The translations under genes and the position numbers were made by a program. From NCBI RefSeq assembly GCF_001548395.1, contig NZ_AP017367.1, positions 2,021,001 through 2,085,000 of the forward strand: a stretch of DNA of 64,000 bases. Reading direction: 5' to 3'. This DNA comes from Leptolyngbya sp. O-77. Lineage in GTDB: Bacteria > Cyanobacteriota > Cyanobacteriia > Elainellales > Elainellaceae. Numbering within the stretch: position 1 is the stretch's first letter; every line of letters starts with the position of its first letter. Below, piece by piece: positions 35,439-43,740 of the stretch. Under the pieces are notes generated by a model. That model was not told the origin of the DNA. It ran no database searches and saw only the letters and a list, made by a program, of their open reading frames with translations.

Positions 35439-35701
35439 TTCGCGATCGCCCTTCATCTCCCAACACCAACACCTCTGGGCGATCGCCCGTTTCTCTCAGC
35501 ACCCGCACCTCTGGGCGATCGCCCCCCGGATACCTTTTGGGGCGTTGCACACTGACCGAAGTCTGTCGCTACTCAACCTCTGCGGCTAACCCGAAAGCTG
35601 TTGGGAGTGTGCGGCTTGACCCGGATCTCGAAGAACCGAGCCTCTGCAAGTGGGGGGCGAATCGCCTACCCACCGACAAGCTGACAGAACCAGAACGCTG
35701 A
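35420..35701 (+). CDS. Hypothetical 93-aa mini-cassette protein, copy 1
   Basis: ATG inside attC site 3, stop just before site 4. The first half is translated HIP1-rich repeat (SGRSPVSLSTRTSGRSPPG) and may not be real. The second half (NPKAVGSVRLDPDLEEPSL, NWG-like KWGANR, LTEPER) is shared with other cassette ends. Coding doubtful. Confidence 0.3.
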   Translation: MQRGVSLRDRPSSPNTNTSGRSPVSLSTRTSGRSPPGYLLGRCTLTEVCRYSTSAANPKAVGSVRLDPDLEEPSLCKWGANRLPTDKLTEPER

Positions 35702-35702
35702 G

Positions 35703-35787
35703 GGCTAACGGTGAAGCTCAACGGCGGTCAGTGGCTCTCGGTTTCAGCCAGGATCTCTGTTCCGTCCGTTGCAGCGAGGTGTTAGCC
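35703..35787 (+). other. attC-like recombination site 4
   Basis: Exact copy of site 3, 349 bases further on. Confidence 0.75.
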
Positions 35788-36050
35788 TTCGCGATCGCCC
35801 TTCATCTCCCAACACCAACACCTCTGGGCGATCGCCCGTTTCTCTCAGCACCCGCACCTCTGGGCGATCGCCCCCCGGATACCTTTTGGGGCGTTGCACA
35901 CTGACCGAAGTCTGTCGCTACTCAACCTCTGCGGCTAACCCGAAAGCTGTTGGGAGTGTGCGGCTTGACCCGGATCTCGAAGAACCGAGCCTCTGCAAGT
36001 GGGGGGCGAATCGCCTACCCACCGACAAGCTGACAGAACCAGAACGCTGA
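35769..36050 (+). CDS. Hypothetical 93-aa mini-cassette protein, copy 2
   Basis: Identical to the frame at 35420-35701, in the second 349-bp unit. Same doubts about the first half. Confidence 0.3.
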   Translation: MQRGVSLRDRPSSPNTNTSGRSPVSLSTRTSGRSPPGYLLGRCTLTEVCRYSTSAANPKAVGSVRLDPDLEEPSLCKWGANRLPTDKLTEPER

Positions 36051-36051
36051 G

Positions 36052-36136
36052 GGCTAACGGTGAAGCTCAACGGCGGTCTATCGCTCTTGGTCTCAACCAG
36101 CATCTCTGTTCCGTCCGTTGCAGCGAGGTGTTAGCC
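36052..36136 (+). other. attC-like recombination site 5
   Basis: Same boxes and arms as sites 3 and 4 but with several changes in the loop (CTATCGCTCTTGGTCTCAAC in place of CAGTGGCTCTCGGTTTCAGC), as expected if only the stem is constrained. Confidence 0.75.
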
Positions 36137-36437
36137 TTCGCGATCGCCCTTCATCTCTCAGCACCCACACCTCTCGGCGATCGCCCTTCATCTCCCAACA
36201 CCAACACCTCTGGGCGATCGCCCTTCATCTCTCAGCACCCACGCCTTTCGGCGATCGCCCCCCGATACCTCTCGGAACCTCAAACTGCTGACCCAAGCCT
36301 ATCACCGCTCAACGTTGGCATCTTACCCGAACGCTGTTGGGAGTGTTCGGGTTGACCGAGCGCTGGAAGAACTAAATCTTCGCAATTGGGGGCGAATCGC
36401 CTACTCACCCGTAAGCTAACTGAACCAGAACGCTGAG

Positions 36438-36444
36438 GGCTAAC
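36438..36444 (+). other. Truncated attC left half at the end of the array
   Basis: The GGCTAAC box follows a cassette end nearly identical to 32150-32318 (ends GAACCAGAACGCTGAGGGCTAAC), but the rest of the site is missing and unrelated sequence begins. Marks the right edge of the attC cluster. Confidence 0.6.
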
Positions 36445-36786
36445 TAGCAATTAGACTGATCCCGTCTGCCTATCTACCCCGCAGAGGGCAATTAGGCTGA
36501 AATCCGTCTGTCTAAGATCCCAAATTGGGTAGATAGGCTGATTGAGATCTGTCTAAGATCCCAAATTGGGTAGATAGGCAGACGATAATCCGCATAATAC
36601 CCCTGATTCTGGGAATTAGGCAGACAGCTTCAGTAAATCTTCAGATGAGAAAACCTCATGGAATGTGGTTGAGCGTTGGCGAAACCTTGCGGAGCAATAT
36701 CGCCCTCCACTACACCAGAAGTGCGTTTGCGAAGCCTTGCGGAGCAATAGCGCCCTCCCACACACGCAAGAAGGCGATCGCCAGAT
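36445..36786. repeat. Short direct repeats right of the attC cluster
   Basis: CTGTCTAAGATCCCAAATTG followed by GGTAGATAGGC occurs twice (from about 36507 and 36551), each with a CCCAAATTGGG palindrome. CCTTGCGGAGCAATATCGCC and a variant occur at about 36686 and 36734. No gene is seen. Confidence 0.7.
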
Positions 36787-36829
36787 AAAAAAAGAGCTTG
36801 GGGGGCGATCGCAACTGGCCCCCAAGCTC
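36787..36829 (-). terminator. Intrinsic terminator of the RTX gene
   Basis: GAGCTTGGGGG (36794-36804) and CCCCCAAGCTC (36819-36829) form a perfect 11-bp stem; on the minus strand it is followed by seven T. Confidence 0.9.
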
Positions 36830-36915
36830 GTTCATGTCCTGCTGATGTCCTATCAAACTGTGACGACAGCCATCACAGCTCAGACACTTAAATCAAACAC
36901 TCAAATCAAACACAC

Positions 36916-38565
36916 CTACACTGCTACAAAGTCGCGTCCGAGGAACACATTGGTTGTATCGCGCACCACCGCAATTAGGTCAGAGCCTCGATAGACCAAC
37001 GTATCGAGGGACGCGCCACCTTCCAGGCTGCGGGTCTTATCCAGTCGATATTGGCTGAGAGCGCCCTTAACTTGGAACTTATCTAGCTGGAAGGCGCTGA
37101 AGTCCGTGATGCTAGCGTACGAGTTGCCGGCCGAGTTCAGGTAATAAGAACCTGCGCTGCTTCCCAGTTCAAAGGTGTCTGCTCCGACTCCACCCGTCAT
37201 GATGTCCCGCTCACCTGCGTTGAGTGCCGTGGTGCCGCCGCGCAGTCTGTCGTTGCCGTCGCCACCCAGCAGCGTATCTGAGCCAGCGCCACCCACTATC
37301 GTATCGTTGCCGCCCAGACCGCTCAGCACGTTGTTGCCGCTGTTGCCAACGATCACGTTGTCTCGGAAGTTGCCCGTGCCATTCAGGTTGGCGGCTCCAG
37401 TCAGGGTCAGGTTCTCAAGGTTGACAGACAGGGTGTGGCTAACGGAGGCAATAACCAGGTCAATGCCGCCTGCTACTTCCGCTGCAACGTCGCCCAGTGA
37501 ATCGACGATGTAGGTGTCGTCACCCAGTCCGCCGTTCATGTTGTCGTTGCCCGCGCCACCGTGCAGGTAATCGTTGCCATCGCCGCCGTTGAGGTTGTCG
37601 TTTCCTGCCAGACCAAACAAGAAGTTGTTGCCAATGTTGCCGTTGATGACGTTGTTTAGCCCGTTGCCTGTGCCGTTGATGTTGGCACTGCCGAGCAGGG
37701 TCAGGTTTTCGACGTTTGCGGGCAGCGTGTAGCTGACAAAGGATCGAATCTCGTCAATGCCCTGTCCGACCAGTTCGACCACCGCATCTGAAGCAGAATC
37801 GACGATGTAAGTATCGTTGCCAGTGCCGCCGCGCATGGTGTCAATTCCGACTCCGCCATCGAGATAGTCGTTGCCTGCGCCGCCGTTGATGGTGTCATTG
37901 CCTGCCAAGCCAAACAGGAAGTTGTTGCCGCTGTTGCCAGTGATGATGTTGTCTTTGGCGTTACCTGTGCCGTTGATGTTGGCTGCGCCAGTCAGGGTGA
38001 GGTTTTCCAGGTTGGTCGATAGTGTGTGGCTGACGGAGGCAATTACCAGGTCGATGCCGCCTGCGACTTCGGCTGCAACGTCGCCTAGCGAATCGACAAT
38101 GTAGGTGTCGTTGCCGATGCCGCCGTTCATGTTGTCGTTGCCGATGCCGCCGTCCAGATAGTCGTTGCCGTCGCCGCCGCTGAGGCTGTCATTTCCTGCC
38201 AGTCCAAACAGGAAGTTGTTGCCAGTGTTGCCAGTGATGACGTTGTTTAGTCCGTTACCCGTGCCGTTGATATTGGCTGTTCCCAGTAGCGTCAGGTTTT
38301 CTACGTTTGCGGGCAGCGTGTAGGTAATAAAAGAGCGGACTTCATCAATTCCTTGATTTGGCAGTTCAACAACAATGTCACTAGGAGAATTGACAATGTA
38401 AGTATCATTTCCAGCGCCGCCGCGCATCGTGTCGTTGCCTGTGCCACCGTCGATGTAGTTGTTTGTGGCGTTGCCGATTAAAAGGTCGTTTCCACCTAAT
38501 CCAAACAGTGATTCGTTGAACAGTGTTGCGATTAGTGTGTTGTTGAGATTATTACCAACAGCCAT
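36916..38565 (-). CDS. RTX-type calcium-binding secreted protein
   Basis: 549 aa built almost wholly from GGxGxDxxx nonapeptides (LFGLAGNDSLSGGDGNDYLD and similar) that form calcium-loaded beta rolls. Two alternating module types repeat in an ABAB order: one with GIDEVRSFITYTLPANVENLTL, the other with GGIDLVIASVSHTLSTNLENL (each piece about 20 residues). The last ~90 residues form a conserved end (ASITDFSAFQLDKF, FLGRDFVAV) that may carry the type I secretion signal. No N-terminal signal peptide. No secretion genes nearby. Confidence 0.9.
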   Translation of the reverse strand: MAVGNNLNNTLIATLFNESLFGLGGNDLLIGNATNNYIDGGTGNDTMRGGAGNDTYIVNSPSDIVVELPNQGIDEVRSFITYTLPANVENLTLLGTANINGTGNGLNNVITGNTGNNFLFGLAGNDSLSGGDGNDYLDGGIGNDNMNGGIGNDTYIVDSLGDVAAEVAGGIDLVIASVSHTLSTNLENLTLTGAANINGTGNAKDNIITGNSGNNFLFGLAGNDTINGGAGNDYLDGGVGIDTMRGGTGNDTYIVDSASDAVVELVGQGIDEIRSFVSYTLPANVENLTLLGSANINGTGNGLNNVINGNIGNNFLFGLAGNDNLNGGDGNDYLHGGAGNDNMNGGLGDDTYIVDSLGDVAAEVAGGIDLVIASVSHTLSVNLENLTLTGAANLNGTGNFRDNVIVGNSGNNVLSGLGGNDTIVGGAGSDTLLGGDGNDRLRGGTTALNAGERDIMTGGVGADTFELGSSAGSYYLNSAGNSYASITDFSAFQLDKFQVKGALSQYRLDKTRSLEGGASLDTLVYRGSDLIAVVRDTTNVFLGRDFVAV

Positions 38566-38747
38566 GATCGATTTCTCCTTTCGAGGGCTTAATTGTGAAA
38601 CTCAATTTGCTGAGTCAATTGGTTCGATGTGAAGAGGCTGAGCTGATGTTTTATGGGGTGTGCCGCTGTGGGGTGTTGCCCCTCGCTTGACCTCTGGAGA
38701 GTTATCGGTAGGGGTGCGAGGAATTACGCAGGTTGTGCGGATTTTTA

Positions 38748-38780
38748 CAAAAAAAATCCCCCGCCTGGGTAAAACGGGGG
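38748..38780 (-). terminator. Intrinsic terminator after the GntR-family gene
   Basis: CCCCCG (38758-38763) and CGGGGG (38775-38780) with a long A run on the + strand (T run on the minus strand). Ends minus-strand transcription from 38862. Confidence 0.75.
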
Positions 38781-38861
38781 AGTGATCTGGGTTTATCTGT
38801 TGGATGTAGCAGGTGATGAGGAGGGGTGGAAGTTTGGGGCGATCGCCCGATTCCAGCCTCG

Positions 38862-39856
38862 CTATTCCAGCCCTAGTTCTCGCTTGAGCAAGCTGATGGA
38901 TTTTTCACCGATGTAGTTCTCACAGCATTCGATCTTGGGCGGGCGAATGATGTGGTCGCGGGAAAGCTGGATGGCGGCTTTGACGCTGGGCAGGCTGGCC
39001 TGGTCGCAAATGATCACCTGGGCACTGCGGACCATTGCGCTCAGCTTGTAGGCATCGTCTGCTTTGGCGGTCATGATCAGCAACTCCTCGCCGCGCAAGC
39101 TGTGAATGATGACTTCGGCTGCCCGTAAAATGCCGGAGCTGAGGCTGACAAAGCCGATGCAGGTGTCTTTGGGCAGCCCCTTCATCAGCTTTAGCTCTTT
39201 GCCGTAGTCGTAGATATCGACGGGGATAACGCGGACAGATTTGGGAGAGGCGATCGCCTCTGCCTCGCCGATGAAATAGCGACTGGTGACGACTGTGCCG
39301 CCTCGCGCCTGATCCAGCACGCTGCTCAGTTCCTCCATCGGCACCAGCTGGACGGGAATTTGCAGCGCCTGCTGAAGCTCGCGCACCATCAGCTCGCCTG
39401 CGCCGATGTCGTAGCTGGGAGCCGTGACTAGCACCCGCGCACTGCACCGCAGCCGCCAGTCGATTTCTGCCAAAAATAGCTCCCGCGCCTGACTGAGGGA
39501 ACAGCCCTGATTGAGCAATTCGTCTAGGCTTTTTTGCACGAGCTTGTAGGCCTGGGGATGCTTTGCCAGCACAGGCGACTGGTTGCCTTTGGTGCTGCCT
39601 TCGTCGCCCTGCGATTTCACAAAAATGCCCGCGCCCGCCTTGGCATCTACAATGCCGTCGTCCTCCAGCATCCGATAAACTTTGCTGATGGTGTTGCGGT
39701 GTAGCCCGGTTTGCATGGCGAGGGCGCGGGGTGCTGGGGAGCCGCTGTCCGGGGGGGAAACTGGCGTGAGGCGATCGCAAAGCGGATCTGGTTGTAAAGC
39801 TGCGTTGAGGCGGGGATTTCGCCGTCGGGCTGGATATGAAACTCGACCATAACCAT
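38862..39856 (-). pseudogene. GntR-family transcriptional regulator, two +1 shifts in the DNA-binding domain
   Basis: The N-terminal winged helix begins at the ATG at 39856 (MVMVEFHIQPDGEIPASTQL, IRFAIASRQFPP). After a seven-G run (39751-39757) the frame shifts, and again at a four-G run (about 39728), after which RALAMQTGLHRNTISKVYRM continues normally to 38862. Removing one base at each run restores a ~330-aa GntR protein. The C-terminal ~230 residues are an unrecognised ligand/regulatory domain (for example GAGELMVRELQQAL, ICDQASLPSVKAAI). Two errors so close, both in G runs, suggest read errors. Confidence 0.75.
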
Positions 39857-40306
39857 CTCCAGGGGAGTATTGAGAAGCTTGAGACAGAGGCAGGGGCGAT
39901 CGCCGCCAAGCCGTGAACTTGAACACGCTCAGAACTTTAGCAAGGCAGGCTGAGAAAACAGGCTGAAAAAACAGACCGAGAAAACAGGCTCAGGAAGTCG
40001 TTTCAGGGTCACCCCTGCTGAAAATGCTATTAAGACCTGTCTGATCCACACTACGAAAAGTGTCTACACGCTGAATGTGACAGTTTCCAGAATACACAGC
40101 CTGAGAAAGTTTGAACCTTTTGCCAAATATTTTTTGAGGAAGCCGCTGTGAGAAGACATCCCAAGAAACGCGCCCTATAGTCCTTGCAGACGCGCATCTC
40201 CGGCTTGCGGCATGTGGAAGGACTCCATTCATCTAAGACAATGGAGGGAATGCGCTAGGCTAGGTCGCAAGCCTGGGCACCTTCAACCCCGGTTAATCTT
40301 CTTGCC
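39857..40306. other. Divergent intergenic region
   Basis: 450 bases between the GntR-type gene and the CNNM gene. Contains GAAAACAGGCTGAGAAAACAG-like short repeats near 39950-39990 (unit about ten bases) and no recognised gene. Probably holds both promoters. Confidence 0.45.
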
Positions 40307-41353
40307 ATGTTGCCGCTGTTGACTGTCACGCTGTTTGTCATTTGTGGGTCTGCGCTTTGTTCTTGCACCGAGGCAGCCCTGCTGTCGATGCCGATCCTCA
40401 AAGTGCGACAACTGGCGCAGTCTTCTAACCGGGCTTCTGCCAGGGCGCTGCTGGCGATTCGAGAGAAGATGAATCGACCGATTGCCACGCTGGTAATCTT
40501 CAACAACCTGTTCAACATTTTGGGTAGCATTGTCATCGGCTCGCTGGCCGCGTCTGTGCTAAGTAGCACGATGATTGGAATTTTTTCTGGCGTTTTAACG
40601 TTTTTAATCATTATTTTTGGGGAAATTTTGCCAAAAACCATTGGCGAACGCAACGCCGAGAGCATTTCCCTACTGGTAGCCATTCCGCTTACTTGGCTGA
40701 CGCGAGCGTTTACCCCCGTAGTGTTGCTGCTGGAGCAGGTGACGGCTCCGTTTGTCGGCAACAGCCATCGCCCTACGACCAATGAAGCGGAAATTCAGCT
40801 TTTGACCATCATTGGCCGTGATGAAGGCGTAATCGAAGACGACGAGGCAGAAATGATTCGCCGTGTGTTTGCGCTCAATGATGCTACGGCGGGCAAGCTG
40901 ATGACCCCCCGCGTGGCGATCACGTATCTAGAAGGGCAGCAGACGCTAGAGGCTTCTAAGCCCGATATTGTTGATTCGCAGCATAATCGCCTGCTGGTGA
41001 TTGGTGAGACGATCGATGAGGTGCTGGGGATTGCGCTGCGACATGAACTGCTGACGGCGCTGATTGAGGGGCAGGGCGATCGCCCTATTTCCTCCTTTGT
41101 TCGCAAAGCCTGGTTTGTGCCCATGAGCCTGCGGGCCGATCGCCTGCTGCGATCGTTTCAAACCAGCCGCGAACATCTGGCCGTGGTGGTCGATGAATAT
41201 GGGGGTGTGGCGGGCGTGATTACGCTGGAAGATGTGCTGGAAGTCATTACGGGTGAAATCGTGGATGAAACCGACTACATCATCGACATGCAAGATGTGG
41301 CCCGTCGCCGCCGCGCCCGCATTTTGAACGAAAATCCCAGCCTGCTAGATTAA
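40307..41353 (+). CDS. CNNM/CorC-type transporter (DUF21 plus CBS pair)
   Basis: 348 aa. N-terminal DUF21 membrane domain with three helices (~1-135; TLFVICGSALCSCTEAALLS, IIIFGEILPKTIGERNA) and two CBS domains (~185-335; VFALNDATAGKLMTPRVAI, VVVDEYGGVAGVITLEDVLE). The C-terminal CorC-HlyC domain is missing, which is usual for the short form. Such proteins export or regulate Mg2+ or Na+. Old annotations call them hemolysins. Confidence 0.88.
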   Translation: MLPLLTVTLFVICGSALCSCTEAALLSMPILKVRQLAQSSNRASARALLAIREKMNRPIATLVIFNNLFNILGSIVIGSLAASVLSSTMIGIFSGVLTFLIIIFGEILPKTIGERNAESISLLVAIPLTWLTRAFTPVVLLLEQVTAPFVGNSHRPTTNEAEIQLLTIIGRDEGVIEDDEAEMIRRVFALNDATAGKLMTPRVAITYLEGQQTLEASKPDIVDSQHNRLLVIGETIDEVLGIALRHELLTALIEGQGDRPISSFVRKAWFVPMSLRADRLLRSFQTSREHLAVVVDEYGGVAGVITLEDVLEVITGEIVDETDYIIDMQDVARRRRARILNENPSLLD

Positions 41354-41419
41354 TGAGCCAATTATTAATGAGCCAATTATTAATGAGCCAATTATTAATG
41401 AGCCAATTATTAATGAGCC
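41351..41419. repeat. 15-bp tandem repeat TAATGAGCCAATTAT, ~4.6 copies
   Basis: Begins at the stop codon of the CNNM gene and ends 13 bases before the GTG of trmJ. Each unit carries TAATGA. It makes up nearly the whole gap between the two genes. Confidence 0.95.
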
Positions 41420-41432
41420 GACTACTGTTGCC

Positions 41433-42299
41433 GTGGAAAAGATCGTGAACTCTGGGCTGGAGCAGATCCGCATTGTGCTGGTGGAACCTGCTGGGCCGCT
41501 GAATGTAGGGGCGATCGCCCGCGTCATGAAAAACTTTGGGCTGCGGCAGTTGGTCTTGGTGAATCCGCAGTGCGACCCGCTCAGCGCCGAAGCGCGGCTG
41601 CTGGCCGTCCACGCCGCCGACCTGCTAGAGTCTGCCCACCCGGTCGCAACGCTATCGGAAGCGCTGACGGGCTGCCAGCGAGCGGTTGCCACCACCGGGC
41701 GCGATCGCACGACGTTGCCCATCCATCTAGAGTCGCCGCGAGACTGCCTCCCCTGGCTGCGATCGCCCCTCTCTGACGGCACGCTGCCCGCCGCCGCCCT
41801 CATCTTCGGCCGCGAAGACTCTGGCCTCACCAACGCCGAACTCAACCTGGCCCAGCGCTTCGTGCAAATTCCCACCAGCGAGGCCTATGCCTCTATGAAC
41901 CTGGCCCAGGCCGTCGCCGTCTGCTGCTACGAACTGTCTATAGGTCGCCAGTCCGCAGTCCGCAGCCCGCAGGCAGGAGGTGGCGACGGAATCGACAAAG
42001 GAATTGATAAAGCAATCAATCCAGCAATCAACAAAGTCGCAGCAGGCGAGAGCAACCCCCACTCTGCAACTGCGCCGACTGCCTCCCTCGACACCCTGGA
42101 AGCCTACTTCAACCAGCTCGAAGCATTGCTGCTCGACATTGGCTACCTCTACCCGCACACCGCCGCCAGTCGCATGGAAAAATTTCGCCGCCTGTTTCTG
42201 CGGGCCCAGCTTTCAGAGCCAGAGGTGGCAATGCTGCGGGGCGTGCTAAGCCAGATGAAGTGGGCGATTGGGCAGGGGAGCGGTGAAGTCAGGGAATAA
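41433..42299 (+). CDS. trmJ: TrmH-family tRNA 2'-O-methyltransferase, TrmJ type
   Basis: 288 aa, GTG start (MEKIVNSGLEQIRIVLVEPA). SPOUT motifs: GPLNVGAIARVMKNFGL (motif 1), LIFGREDSGLTNAEL (motif 2) and IPTSEAYASMNLAQAVAV (motif 3). TrmJ methylates the ribose at position 32 of some tRNAs using S-adenosylmethionine. A loose linker (~185-220, GIDKGIDKAINPAINK) splits the core from the C-terminal helical extension. The 15-bp repeats separate it from the upstream gene. Confidence 0.88.
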   Translation: MEKIVNSGLEQIRIVLVEPAGPLNVGAIARVMKNFGLRQLVLVNPQCDPLSAEARLLAVHAADLLESAHPVATLSEALTGCQRAVATTGRDRTTLPIHLESPRDCLPWLRSPLSDGTLPAAALIFGREDSGLTNAELNLAQRFVQIPTSEAYASMNLAQAVAVCCYELSIGRQSAVRSPQAGGGDGIDKGIDKAINPAINKVAAGESNPHSATAPTASLDTLEAYFNQLEALLLDIGYLYPHTAASRMEKFRRLFLRAQLSEPEVAMLRGVLSQMKWAIGQGSGEVRE

Positions 42300-42342
42300 A
42301 GTTAGGGAGTCAGAGAAACGGGTTCTACGATTCCAACCCCTG

Positions 42343-42552
42343 TCACCCCGTCCCCCCGCTACTCTGACCCTGATCCTTGTTGATGCAGCCAGGGCGCTTG
42401 GCATACTGACAGACGCGAGTCCAGAGGGTGGCGCGAGTGCCCGGTGGGCCGGCAGAAAACAGGACGCGATCGCCCGTGATGCCGCCGGGGGCAATCTTGA
42501 CCCCGCAGGCAGGACAAACTTTCAACCCAGATGATTCAGCAGACGCAGACAT
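42343..42552 (-). CDS. Small zinc-binding-type protein, conserved in cyanobacteria
   Basis: 69 aa. CPAC near residue 13 and a later Cys pair (VCQYAKRPGC) could bind zinc. SAGPPGTRATLWTRVCQYA looks conserved, and I recall similar small cyanobacterial proteins. Function unknown. It is on the opposite strand to trmJ, with its stop 43 bases from trmJ's. Confidence 0.7.
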   Translation of the reverse strand: MSASAESSGLKVCPACGVKIAPGGITGDRVLFSAGPPGTRATLWTRVCQYAKRPGCINKDQGQSSGGTG

Positions 42553-43740
42553 AGAAACGGCTCCTCATGCAAAGGGGAATAACTTACCTTTCAGCGCGAC
42601 GGGCCTAATTTACTCAGGTCGATAGAAAACGTTAACTTTGGAGGTTGCTGCCTATCGGTAGCCGCTCTAGCGTAGAGATGTGCTGAGGTGTGTGCCATAT
42701 CCGGAGTAATTGACGAAGTGGCTGACAACAGTTGTCGCAGAAATGCAGGTGGCAATTAACAATGCTGAAAAATAAACATTTTCAGCGGTTTCACGGAATG
42801 TTTTAGGCATGGTGTGGGCTATTAATGAAAGCGTGGAATCAGATCGGGTGCCTCGTTCTAGCAGATCTGGTCATGTTCATTAGCCATTTTCTCTGTTAGG
42901 ATCTTCCACCCATTCTTTTAATCAGGGTTTCTGAAAGATCGCTCGCTGGACTTCTCTACCGTCCACTCTAGACTGCGTTTCTTAGTAATTGCTTGGGGTG
43001 TTAATTTACGCGGTCTACTCGCTTTCCTTATCCCCTAGTCCAGACTTTTGGGTGCTTTTTGATTCGTTTCTTGAATGCTTCTTGCATCGTAAAACAAGAC
43101 GAAGTTCGTATCCCATTTCATATTTCGAGCAGTCAAGAATTCCCGTTTAATCGTGAGTTCTTGAATCATTACTCTGCGTCTGGGGCATCATCCAGGATTC
43201 CTGTCTCAGTATTTTTACGGCAATTTTTGCAGGATCTTAATTGAGTTGAGATTGAGTTGAGCAGGGCGATCGCCATTTCGTTTTATCGTGAACAAAATCC
43301 TGCGCTTTGCGTCTACCCAATGAACCCAGTCACGTTCTAAAGACCGATTTGGTGCAATTTAATTTCCTGAAATTGAAAGAACCGAATCTGGAATGATGAA
43401 CGCTGCATTTTTGTTTGCAAAAGCGATGATTGATTCGTTCCCGTGTCAGTGACAAAAAGTTCAACATTAATACAGAATCTTCCTTTGTCAAGGAAAACGA
43501 TGGGCAGGCAAATTGACCGTCTTCTTGCCTGCCTTCTGGATGAGCATGGATGTTCTGACAGAGTGAATCAAAGTCTGCATCATCCTCTCCCTTTTGCGTC
43601 TCCTGTCCTGGCTGATTGGTTCCCATACATATTCATGAATTTATCTGCTAAGCCTTTGCTTTGACATTCCTCAGGACGATTTCTAGCGTGTCAATCTCTG
43701 GTTGCACCCTTTCCAGCTAACCCTCAGAAAGGAAACATTC
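42553..43740. other. 1.2-kb region without a supported gene
   Basis: AT-richer than its surroundings. Short frames on both strands show no conserved motif or good ribosome site. It may hold the promoter and leader of the beta-helix gene; an AGAAAGGAAACATTC ribosome-site region lies just before 43741. Confidence 0.45.

Larger units (their letters stand above)
35351..36048 (+). repeat. Two exact tandem copies of a 349-bp attC mini-cassette
   Basis: Bases 35351-35699 and 35700-36048 appear identical. Each holds one attC site, then a block with three HIP1 octamers (GGGCGATCGCCC), then a coding-like segment ending LTEPER-TGA at the next attC. Exact identity implies a recent duplication or repeated insertion. 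Confidence 0.95.

Noticed and set aside
35351..36136. CRISPR or simple satellite
   Set aside because: Only two full identical units, 349 bp long, with attC-type folded sites; no short repeats with spacers.
37175..38104. Plus-strand frames opposite the RTX gene (Pro/Ser/Thr-rich)
   Set aside because: Their composition is the mirror of Gly/Asp/Asn RTX codons; no start or ribosome site.
43330..43626. 98-aa minus-strand frame in the 1.2-kb gap
   Set aside because: No recognisable domain and no ribosome site; probably chance.
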